Below, piece after piece: positions 1-5,302 of a DNA stretch of 5,302 nucleotides. Numbering within the stretch: the first letter of the stretch is position 1; every line of letters begins with the position of its first letter. Source of the stretch: an uncultured Paraburkholderia sp. (lineage in GTDB: Bacteria; Pseudomonadota; Gammaproteobacteria; Burkholderiales; Burkholderiaceae); contig CALFSF010000334.1 in the NCBI GenBank assembly GCA_937917025.1, positions 1 to 5,302 of the forward strand, given 5' to 3'. The notes under the pieces were generated by a model that did no database searches, was not told where the DNA came from, and saw only the letters and a program-made list of their open reading frames with translations. Position numbers and translations under genes: made by a program.

Positions 1-178
1 GGCGATCGTGCCGCTTCGAATGCTGCATTGGGGAGCGCAAGCCCTCTACGCGTGACGGAAGATTGTAGGTGACCCGAAATTGCTTTTCCAGGGGATGAAT
101 GTAACGACGCGTTTGCGGGCCGATTTTCGTAACGTAGTTCGTGAAAAAAAATTTAAAAGGGTTTAGGATGAATTCGAG
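1..178. other. Upstream intergenic region, no recognisable gene
   Basis: No gene can be supported here. All three forward frames stay open only briefly from the window edge, stopping at about 53-55, 66-68 and 70-72, so the C-terminal tail of an upstream gene cannot be excluded, but none of the short peptides is recognisable. A small perfect inverted repeat lies at 19-29 (AATGC-T-GCATT), of unknown meaning. The sequence turns A/T-rich towards the prkA leader, which fits a promoter-bearing intergenic region. Confidence 0.5.
141..166 (+). promoter_or_regulatory. A/T-rich block, possible prkA promoter region
   Basis: This is the most A/T-rich stretch in an otherwise G+C-rich window: a run of eight A, then TTTAAAA, then GTTTAG. 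It sits 75-100 bases before the prkA start, where a promoter would be expected for the operon. I could not pair a convincing -35 and -10 box at 16-18 base spacing, and no sigma-54 GG-N10-GC element fits, so the sigma factor is unassigned. The call rests on position and base composition only. Confidence 0.25.
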
Positions 179-216
179 CGATGTTGTTTCCGATTAGCGC
201 GCCGCGCACGACATCG
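179..216 (+). promoter_or_regulatory. Potential 5' leader hairpin before prkA
   Basis: Bases 179-187 (CGATGTTGT) pair with 208-216 (ACGACATCG) to give a 9-base-pair stem with a single G-U wobble. The 20-base loop contains a further small GC-rich pairing (197-199 with 205-207). It ends 14 bases before the prkA ribosome binding site, so it could influence translation or mRNA stability if it is transcribed. It could instead be a spaced inverted repeat bound by a protein, or chance. There is no following U tract, so it is not an intrinsic terminator. Confidence 0.35.
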
Positions 217-230
217 GTCTAGACTTCGGC

Positions 231-238
231 GAGGAGGT
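231..238 (+). promoter_or_regulatory. prkA ribosome binding site
   Basis: GAGGAGGT is a near-perfect match to the 16S rRNA anti-Shine-Dalgarno sequence. The AGGAGG core (232-237) lies four bases before the ATG at 242, which is slightly short but functional spacing. It fixes the prkA start and suggests strong translation initiation. Confidence 0.85.
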
Positions 239-241
239 AGC

Positions 242-2164
242 ATGGATATCTACGGCAGTTTCGCGGCCCGCTTCGAGAAAACCCGGGAGGATGAACTCTC
301 GCTCGAGGAGTATCTCGCGCTCTGCAAAGACAATCCCGCCGCGTACGCCACTGCCGGCGAACGCATGCTGACGGCTATTGGGGAACCCGAACAGATCGAC
401 ACCCGCAACGATCCGCGCACGTCGCGCATCTTCGCGAACAAGGTGATCAAGGTATACCCCGCGTTCCGTGAGTTCTACGGAATGGAAGAAGTAATCGAAC
501 AGGTGGTGGCGTATTTCCGGCACTCGGCTCAAGGGCTCGAGGAAAAGAAACAGATTCTGTATCTGCTTGGACCGGTCGGCGGCGGCAAGTCGTCGATTGC
601 CGAACGTCTGAAGCAACTGGCCGAACGCGTGCCGTTCTATGCGATCAAGGGGTCGCCCGTGAACGAATCGCCGCTCGGGCTCTTCGATTACGACGAGGAC
701 GGTCCGATCCTCGAGGAACAGTACGGGATTCCACGCCGCTACCTCAAAACCATTCTCAGCCCGTGGGCGGTCAAACGCCTTCACGAATACAACGGCGACA
801 TCCGCAAGTTCCGCGTGGTACGCCGCTTCCCGTCGATCCTCCGGCAGATCGGCATTGCAAAGACCGAACCGGGCGACGAAAACAATCAGGATATTTCGTC
901 GCTCGTCGGCAAGGTCGACATTCGCAAGCTCGAACAGTACGCACAGGACGACGCCGACGCATACAGCTATTCCGGCGGCCTGTGTCTCGCGAACCAGGGG
1001 ATGCTCGAATTCGTCGAAATGTTCAAGGCGCCGATCAAGGTGCTGCATCCGCTCCTCACCGCGACGCAGGAAGGCAACTTCAAGGGCACGGAAGGCTTTG
1101 GTGCGATTCCGTTCGACGGCATCATTCTCGCCCACTCGAACGAATCGGAATGGAAGGCGTTCCGCAACAACCGCAACAACGAAGCACTGCTCGATCGTAT
1201 CTTCGTCGTGAAGGTGCCGTACTGCCTGCGCTACGGCGAGGAAATGAAGATCTACGAAAAGCTGATCCGTAATTCGTCGCTCGCGAACGCGGTGTGCGCA
1301 CCGGGCACATTGAAGATGATGTCGCAGTTCTCGGTGCTGACGCGTCTGCACGAACCGGAGAACTCGAGCCTCTTTTCGAAGATGCAGGTGTACGACGGCG
1401 AAAATCTGAAGGACACCGATCCGAAAGCCAAATCGTTCCAGGAGTACCGTGATTTTGCGGGTGTCGACGAGGGCATGACGGGGGTGTCGACCCGTTTCGC
1501 GTTCAAGATTCTCTCGCGCGTGTTCAACTTCGATTCGACGGAAATCGCGGCCAATCCGGTGCATCTGATGTACGTGCTCGAACAGCAGATCGAACGCGAG
1601 CAGTTCCCGCCGGAAACGGAGCAGAAGTATCTGTCGTTCGTGAAGGACGTGCTGGCCTCGCGCTACGCGGAATTCATCGGCAAGGAGATCCAGACCGCCT
1701 ATCTGGAGTCGTATTCCGAGTATGGGCAGAACATCTTCGATCGCTATGTGACGTATGCGGACTTCTGGATTCAGGATCAGGAGTTCCGCGATCACGACAC
1801 CGGCGAGAGTTTCGACCGCGCGGCGCTCAACGCCGAACTGGAGAAGATCGAAAAGCCCGCGGGTATCAGCAACCCGAAGGACTTTCGCAACGAGATCGTC
1901 AATTTCGTGCTGCGCGCGCGTGCGGCGAACGCCGGGAAAAACCCGGCGTGGATCAGCTACGAGAAACTGCGCGTCGTGATCGAAAAGAAGATGTTCTCGA
2001 ACACGGAAGAACTTTTGCCGGTCATCTCGTTCAATGCAAAAGGGTCGGCGGAGGAACAGCGCAAGCACGAGGACTTCGTCAACCGGATGGTCGCGAAGGG
2101 ATACACACCGAAGCAGGTGCGGCTCCTGTGCGACTGGTATCTGCGCGTACGCAAGTCGTCATGA
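242..2164 (+). CDS. prkA: PrkA family AAA+ ATPase / putative serine protein kinase (YeaG homologue)
   Basis: This 640-residue protein closely matches the PrkA/YeaG family in length (E. coli about 644) and sequence. The N-terminal AAA_PrkA domain (about residues 20-385) shows a Walker A motif GPVGGGKS (110-117), a Walker B-like segment MLEFVEM (254-260) with E256 and E259, a sensor-1-like Asn (ILAHSN, N300) and an arginine-finger candidate R319 in LLDRIF. The PrkA-specific C-terminal domain runs from about 390 to 640. There is no signal peptide or membrane segment, so it should be cytosolic. The family is called a serine kinase because of autophosphorylation, but I see no Hanks-type kinase motifs, and the B. 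subtilis protein has also been described as an ATP-dependent protease. The exact activity is therefore open. E. coli YeaG acts in adaptation to nitrogen starvation. The start is set by the strong ribosome binding site. It is the first gene of a probable operon with yeaH and spoVR. Confidence 0.97.
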   Translation: MDIYGSFAARFEKTREDELSLEEYLALCKDNPAAYATAGERMLTAIGEPEQIDTRNDPRTSRIFANKVIKVYPAFREFYGMEEVIEQVVAYFRHSAQGLEEKKQILYLLGPVGGGKSSIAERLKQLAERVPFYAIKGSPVNESPLGLFDYDEDGPILEEQYGIPRRYLKTILSPWAVKRLHEYNGDIRKFRVVRRFPSILRQIGIAKTEPGDENNQDISSLVGKVDIRKLEQYAQDDADAYSYSGGLCLANQGMLEFVEMFKAPIKVLHPLLTATQEGNFKGTEGFGAIPFDGIILAHSNESEWKAFRNNRNNEALLDRIFVVKVPYCLRYGEEMKIYEKLIRNSSLANAVCAPGTLKMMSQFSVLTRLHEPENSSLFSKMQVYDGENLKDTDPKAKSFQEYRDFAGVDEGMTGVSTRFAFKILSRVFNFDSTEIAANPVHLMYVLEQQIEREQFPPETEQKYLSFVKDVLASRYAEFIGKEIQTAYLESYSEYGQNIFDRYVTYADFWIQDQEFRDHDTGESFDRAALNAELEKIEKPAGISNPKDFRNEIVNFVLRARAANAGKNPAWISYEKLRVVIEKKMFSNTEELLPVISFNAKGSAEEQRKHEDFVNRMVAKGYTPKQVRLLCDWYLRVRKSS

Positions 2165-2206
2165 CACACGAGGCGTACGGCCTGCGTCGCGCAACGGCGC
2201 GGGCAC

Positions 2207-2261
2207 CTTGCGAGGCGCAAGCCGCATGGACATGAGGTTGCATGCGCAACTTGCGTCTCGC
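2207..2261 (+). promoter_or_regulatory. Intercistronic inverted repeats with two alternative folds
   Basis: In the 126-base prkA-yeaH gap, 2210-2221 (GCGAGGCGCAAG) pairs with 2250-2261 (CTTGCGTCTCGC) as a 12-base-pair stem with one G-U wobble. The same arm can instead pair locally: CTTGCG (2207-2212) with CGCAAG (2216-2221) around an AGG loop. A second small hairpin, GTTGC (2237-2241) with GCAAC (2246-2250), lies inside the large loop. The local and long-range folds compete for 2216-2221. No U tract follows, so an intrinsic terminator is unlikely. RNA stabilisation, a processing site or tuning of yeaH translation are possibilities. The pairing is visible in the sequence; the function is inference. 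Confidence 0.45.
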
Positions 2262-2278
2262 GCCCCAGAAATTCGAGC

Positions 2279-2283
2279 GGGAG
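2279..2283 (+). promoter_or_regulatory. yeaH ribosome binding site
   Basis: GGGAG lies seven bases before the GTG at 2291. It supports the GTG start, which is also where homology with the N-terminus of E. coli YeaH (the IDRRL...GKNKS region) begins. Confidence 0.65.
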
Positions 2284-2290
2284 ACCGGGT

Positions 2291-3562
2291 GTGCTTCATC
2301 AAATCATCGACCGCAGGCTGGCAGGCAAGAACAAGAGCATTGCAAATCGCGAACGCTTTCTGCGCCGCGTAAAAAACTATATTCGCCGCGCCGTATCGGA
2401 AGCGGTGCGCGACCGTAGCATCAAGGACATCCAGAACACGCAGAGCATCACGATTCCGCGCAAGGACATCGCGGAGCCCTCGTTCCGGCACGGCCCGGGC
2501 GGCAAGCGTGAAATGGTGCATCCCGGCAACGCCGACTACATCCGCGGCGACAAGATCCCGCGTCCAAACGGCGGAGGCGGTGGTGGCGGCGGAAACAGCG
2601 CGAGCAACGAAGGCGAAGGGCAGGACGACTTCGTATTCGAGCTGAGCCGCGAAGAATTCATGCAGTATTTCTTCGACGATCTCGAACTGCCGCGTCTCGT
2701 GAAGACGCATCTGCTCGCCGTGCCCACATGGAAGAGCATCCGCGCGGGCTGGGCGGCCGAAGGCACGCCGAACAACATCGACGTCGTGCGGTCGCTGCGC
2801 AGCGCGCTGGGCCGGCGCATTGCGCTCGGCGCACCGCTCGTCAACGAACTGCACGAACTCGAAAAGCAGCTCGAGGAGATGAAGGCCGATCCGGCTGACC
2901 GCCGCGACGAGATCAAGGTGCTCGAAGAGGAAATTCATCATCTGCGCGGGCGCATCTGGCGCATTCCGTTCATCGATCCGTTCGATCTGCGTTACGTGAA
3001 CCGCGTGAAGCAGCCGGAGCCGTCGAGCCAGGCGGTGATGTTCTGTCTGATGGATGTGTCCGGGTCGATGGACGAGCAGCGCAAGGATCTGGCCAAGCGC
3101 TTTTTCATCCTGTTGTATCTCTTTCTCAAGCGCAACTACGAGCGGATCGAAGTGGTGTTCATCCGCCATCACACGCGCGCCGAGGAGGTCGACGAGGACA
3201 CGTTCTTTCACTCGACGGAGAGCGGTGGGACGGTGGTGTCGAGCGCGCTCGAACTGATGACGAAAGTGATGGAGGACCGTTATTCGCCGAGTGAATGGAA
3301 TATTTATGGCGCTCAGGCATCGGACGGCGACAACTGGACTGACGATTCGCCGAAGTGCCGCAAGATGCTGGCAGATGACATTCTGACCAAGGTGCGCTAT
3401 TTTGCCTATATTCAGGTCACGCCTGAAGAGCAGAACCTGTGGCTCGAATATGCGCAGCTAGCGCAGAGCGCGCCGCAGATGGCCATGAAGAAAGTGGAAA
3501 CGGCGGCGGATATCTACCCGGTCTTCCGGGAACTGTTCGAGAAGCAGGTAGCGTCCTCATGA
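2291..3562 (+). CDS. yeaH: YeaH/YhbH family von Willebrand factor A protein (DUF444)
   Basis: This 423-residue protein matches the YeaH/YhbH (DUF444) family over its whole length (E. coli YeaH about 427). The N-terminus is basic (IDRRLAGKNKS, residues 6-16). A linker of eight consecutive glycines (94-101) precedes the conserved GEGQDDFVF (108-116). A probable coiled coil occupies about 183-222. The C-terminal vWA domain has a complete metal-ion-dependent adhesion site: DVSGSM (D255, S257, S259), T314 in SGGT and D345 in ASDGDN. This implies Mg2+-dependent binding of a partner protein, but the partner is unknown. No signal peptide or transmembrane segment is visible. The start is GTG, 126 bases after prkA, with a suitable ribosome binding site. 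Its tail overlaps the spoVR candidate ATG by four bases. Family membership is very secure; molecular function is not established. In E. coli the homologue is co-transcribed with yeaG and also needed in long nitrogen starvation. Confidence 0.96.
   Translation: MLHQIIDRRLAGKNKSIANRERFLRRVKNYIRRAVSEAVRDRSIKDIQNTQSITIPRKDIAEPSFRHGPGGKREMVHPGNADYIRGDKIPRPNGGGGGGGGNSASNEGEGQDDFVFELSREEFMQYFFDDLELPRLVKTHLLAVPTWKSIRAGWAAEGTPNNIDVVRSLRSALGRRIALGAPLVNELHELEKQLEEMKADPADRRDEIKVLEEEIHHLRGRIWRIPFIDPFDLRYVNRVKQPEPSSQAVMFCLMDVSGSMDEQRKDLAKRFFILLYLFLKRNYERIEVVFIRHHTRAEEVDEDTFFHSTESGGTVVSSALELMTKVMEDRYSPSEWNIYGAQASDGDNWTDDSPKCRKMLADDILTKVRYFAYIQVTPEEQNLWLEYAQLAQSAPQMAMKKVETAADIYPVFRELFEKQVASS
2570..2593 (+). 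repeat. Glycine-codon run in yeaH
   Basis: Eight consecutive GGN codons (GGC, GGA and GGT mixed) encode a polyglycine linker at YeaH residues 94-101. The mixed codons make slippage unlikely. E. coli YeaH has a similar glycine run at the same place, so it is a conserved flexible linker between the N-terminal region and the rest of the protein, not a recent expansion. Confidence 0.8.
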
Positions 3563-5235
3563 CCACGCGACATCTGCACAATGAAGCGCGCGGCTACAAG
3601 CCGGAGCGCGGCAAGGGCGCGAAGGAGACGGATTCCGGTAGCGCTGGACCCGCCGGGGCAGCAGCACCGGGGCAAACCGCGGTGCCCGAGGAAGGGCAAA
3701 GGGAAGTTCGTATGAACGTTGCCGATAGACGGCCGCTGCCGTGCCCGTCCGACTGGACCTTCGAGCTGATCGAAGAATACGATACGCACATTTCCCATGT
3801 TGCAGAGCAGTATGGGCTCGACACGTATCCCATCCAGCTCGAACTCATCAGTTCCGAACAGATGATGGACGCGTATGCGTCCGTCGGCATGCCGGTGAAT
3901 TACCGGCACTGGTCGTTCGGCAAGCATTATCTTTCGACCGAAAAGAGCTACCGTCGCGGGCAGATGGGGCTGGCGTACGAAATCGTCATCAATTCGAATC
4001 CGTGCATTGCGTATCTGATGGAAGAGAACACGATGACGATGCAGGCGCTCGTCATCGCGCACGCGGCGTACGGGCACAACTCGTTTTTCAAGGGCAACTA
4101 TCTGTTCCGGCTCTGGACCGATGCGCACGCGATCATCGATTACCTCGTCTACGCGAAGAACTACATTGCCGAATGCGAGGAGCGTTTTGGTCTTGACCGT
4201 GTGGAAGAACTGCTCGACTCGTGCCATGCGTTGATGAATTACGGAGTGGATCGTTACAAGCGACCGCAGAAGCTGTCGCTGGCTAAGGAATCGGTGGCGC
4301 GTCGCGAGCGCGAGGCGTATCTGCAATCGCAGGTGAATGAACTGTGGCGCACGTTGCCTTCGAAGAAGGAGGCGTTGCCTGAGGAGACGGAGGATCGCTA
4401 TCCACCCGAGCCGCAGGAAAACCTGCTGTATTTCGCCGAAAAGAATTCACCGTTGCTGGAGCCGTGGGAACGGGAAGTGATCCGGATCGTGCGCAAGGTG
4501 GGGCAGTATTTTTATCCGCAGCGGCAGACGCAGGTGATGAATGAAGGATGGGCGACGTTCTGGCATTACACGTTGCTCAACACGCTGTATAACCAGGGCA
4601 AGCTGGAAGACGGCTTCATGATGGAGTTTCTCCATTCGCACAGCAACGTCGTGTACCAGCCGCCGGTGACGAAGCCGTATTACAGCGGCATCAATCCGTA
4701 TGCACTGGGTTTTTCGATGATGAGTGACATACGGAGGATCTGCGAGTCGCCTACTGACGAGGACCGGCAGTGGTTTCCTGAACTGGCCGGCAGCCCGTGG
4801 CTGGAAGCGTTGCATTACGCGATGCGCAATTTCAAGGACGAGAGTTTTGTCGCGCAGTATCTTTCGCCGCATTTGATTCGTGAGATGCGGTTGTTTTCAG
4901 TGCTTGATGACGATATGCGGGACGCGCTTGAGGTTTCGGCGATTCACGACGAGAGCGGGTATCAGTACGTGAGGCAGGCGCTGTCGCGGCAGTACGATAT
5001 GCATCATCGGGAGCCGAATATTCAGGTGTGGTCGGTGAATACGCGTGGCGACCGGAGTTTGACGCTTCGGCATTTTATGAGCGATAACCGGCATCTGTCC
5101 GGCGATAGTGAAGAGGTTTTAAAGCATATGGCCCGCCTCTGGCAGTTTGATGTTTTTCTCGAAAGCGTCGATGAGGGCGGGACAGTGAGGAAGCGATACG
5201 AATGTCGGTATGTGGCGCCCTTGGTCAGGGCTTGA
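3559..5235 (+). CDS. spoVR: SpoVR family protein (YcgB homologue)
   Basis: This is a SpoVR/YcgB protein. From ATG 3559 (ATGA overlap with the yeaH stop) it has 558 residues; from ATG 3712 it has 507, close to E. coli YcgB (about 510). The 51 extra residues are rich in Gly, Ala, Glu and Lys and lie outside family homology, which begins near CPSDWTFELI (short-form 11-20). The early part of that segment has coding-like third positions (20 of 24 codons end in G/C), favouring 3559; the better ribosome binding site and usual length favour 3712. I give the longer form, with start confidence near 0.5. Conserved blocks in short-form numbering include MMDAYASVGMP (51-61), MEEN (103-106), HAAYGHNSFF (117-126), GVDRYKRPQK (178-187), MNEGWATFWHY (276-286) and GDRSLTLRH (446-454). 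No signal peptide or membrane helix is seen. The name comes from a B. subtilis spore-cortex gene, but in non-spore-formers it travels with prkA and yeaH. Its biochemical activity is unknown. Third-position G+C falls towards the 3' end. Confidence 0.95.
   Translation: MTTRHLHNEARGYKPERGKGAKETDSGSAGPAGAAAPGQTAVPEEGQREVRMNVADRRPLPCPSDWTFELIEEYDTHISHVAEQYGLDTYPIQLELISSEQMMDAYASVGMPVNYRHWSFGKHYLSTEKSYRRGQMGLAYEIVINSNPCIAYLMEENTMTMQALVIAHAAYGHNSFFKGNYLFRLWTDAHAIIDYLVYAKNYIAECEERFGLDRVEELLDSCHALMNYGVDRYKRPQKLSLAKESVARREREAYLQSQVNELWRTLPSKKEALPEETEDRYPPEPQENLLYFAEKNSPLLEPWEREVIRIVRKVGQYFYPQRQTQVMNEGWATFWHYTLLNTLYNQGKLEDGFMMEFLHSHSNVVYQPPVTKPYYSGINPYALGFSMMSDIRRICESPTDEDRQWFPELAGSPWLEALHYAMRNFKDESFVAQYLSPHLIREMRLFSVLDDDMRDALEVSAIHDESGYQYVRQALSRQYDMHHREPNIQVWSVNTRGDRSLTLRHFMSDNRHLSGDSEEVLKHMARLWQFDVFLESVDEGGTVRKRYECRYVAPLVRA
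3664..3685 (+). other. Small hairpin upstream of the alternative spoVR start
   Basis: GCACCG (3664-3669) pairs with CGGTGC (3680-3685). Allowing a bulged G at 3679, two more G-C pairs are possible (3670-3671 with 3677-3678). It lies 26 bases before ATG 3712. If translation starts at 3712 this is an intercistronic hairpin; if it starts at 3559 the hairpin lies within coding sequence and may mean nothing. Confidence 0.3.
3701..3706 (+). promoter_or_regulatory. Ribosome binding site for the alternative spoVR start at 3712
   Basis: GGGAAG lies five bases before ATG 3712, with a second purine-rich stretch (GAGGAAGG, 3688-3695) further upstream. By comparison, ATG 3559 has only AGGT (3546-3549), nine bases away. 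This is the main argument for the 507-residue form of SpoVR. Confidence 0.45.
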
Positions 5236-5286
5236 TGTTCTGGTTTTTTTGGCCTTTCCTTGAATTCATGTCGGTCTATTAGTGTT

Positions 5287-5302
5287 GCCCCTGTGCGGGG
5301 CG
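5287..5302 (+). terminator. Probable operon terminator stem, cut by the window edge
   Basis: GCCCC (5287-5291) and GGGGC (5297-5301) form a perfect GC-rich stem around a five-base loop, with a possible extra U-G pair (5286 and 5302). It lies about 50 bases after the spoVR stop. Stems of this kind are typical of intrinsic terminators, but the U tract that would confirm it would lie beyond the window, so the call is provisional. Confidence 0.5.

Noticed and set aside
1..72. A C-terminal fragment of an upstream gene
   Set aside because: All three forward frames are open for under 25 codons from the edge and none encodes a recognisable tail, so no frame can be preferred.
68..84. A sigma-54 promoter candidate (GG ... 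TTGCT) before prkA
   Set aside because: I looked because E. coli yeaGH is linked to nitrogen control. The GG and GC are 12 bases apart instead of 10 and the -24 box lacks TGGCAC, so it does not fit. The nearby TGC/GCA pairs at 21-39 also lack NtrC-site spacing.
194..2068. A 624-codon open frame on the minus strand opposite prkA
   Set aside because: It lies almost entirely antisense to a secure conserved gene. Its product is rich in Arg, His, Leu and Val, as expected from reading G+C-rich codons backwards, and it resembles no family I know.
2159..3211. A 350-codon minus-strand open frame opposite yeaH, and a similar 270-codon frame at 3514-4326
   Set aside because: Both are shadows of conserved plus-strand genes in high-G+C DNA, with no recognisable domains or clear start signals.
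3439..3558. A further upstream in-frame ATG for spoVR at 3439
   Set aside because: It would overlap the conserved C-terminus of yeaH by about 120 bases, and the peptide looks like an out-of-frame reading of that gene. The starts at 3559 and 3712 are better.
242..5235. Evidence of sporulation because of the spoVR name
   Set aside because: SpoVR/YcgB homologues are widespread in non-spore-forming Proteobacteria, and nothing else in the window is spore-related. The name reflects the B. subtilis phenotype only.
5217..5250. Hairpin GCCCT/AGGGC (5217-5231) plus a seven-T run (5244-5250) as an intrinsic terminator
   Set aside because: The stem is only five pairs, it overlaps the end of the spoVR coding region, and the T run starts 12 bases after the stem, too far for a normal intrinsic terminator. 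The stem at 5287-5301 is the better candidate.

Overview
The window carries one complete, co-directional three-gene cluster on the + strand: prkA (242-2164), a yeaH/yhbH-type von Willebrand A gene (2291-3562) and a spoVR/ycgB-type gene (3559 or 3712 to 5235). All three proteins align essentially end to end, from memory of the families, with Escherichia coli YeaG (PrkA), YeaH and YcgB. The G+C-rich DNA, mostly G/C-ending codons, strong Shine-Dalgarno sites and protein flavour suggest a Betaproteobacterium of the Burkholderia/Paraburkholderia/Caballeronia group. That taxonomic call is an inference from style, not from a marker gene.

Layout. Bases 1-241 are non-coding as far as I can tell. They hold an A/T-rich block around 141-166 that may be the promoter region, a potential leader hairpin (179-216) and a consensus ribosome binding site just before prkA. 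A 126-base gap between prkA and yeaH contains overlapping inverted repeats that can fold in two mutually exclusive ways. The yeaH stop codon overlaps a possible spoVR ATG (ATGA). A second ATG 153 bases further on has a better ribosome binding site and gives the usual family length, so the spoVR start is ambiguous. After spoVR there are 67 bases, ending at the window edge in a GC-rich hairpin that is probably the stem of the operon terminator.

How the genes work together. PrkA is an AAA+ ATPase with a C-terminal PrkA-specific domain. It is called a serine kinase in the older literature and has been described as an ATP-dependent protease in Bacillus subtilis. YeaH is a soluble vWA protein with an intact metal-ion-dependent adhesion site. 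SpoVR is a cytosolic protein of unknown biochemistry, named for a B. subtilis spore-cortex phenotype. The trio is a widespread stress, starvation or stationary-phase module, and in E. coli yeaGH is linked to nitrogen starvation and RpoS. An AAA+ protein paired with a vWA protein recalls the RavA-ViaA, MoxR-vWA and CbbQ-CbbO machines, with SpoVR as the possible effector or client. The module is known but its mechanism is poorly described. I see no mobile element, CRISPR array, tRNA or rRNA, and no evidence for a wholly new system.
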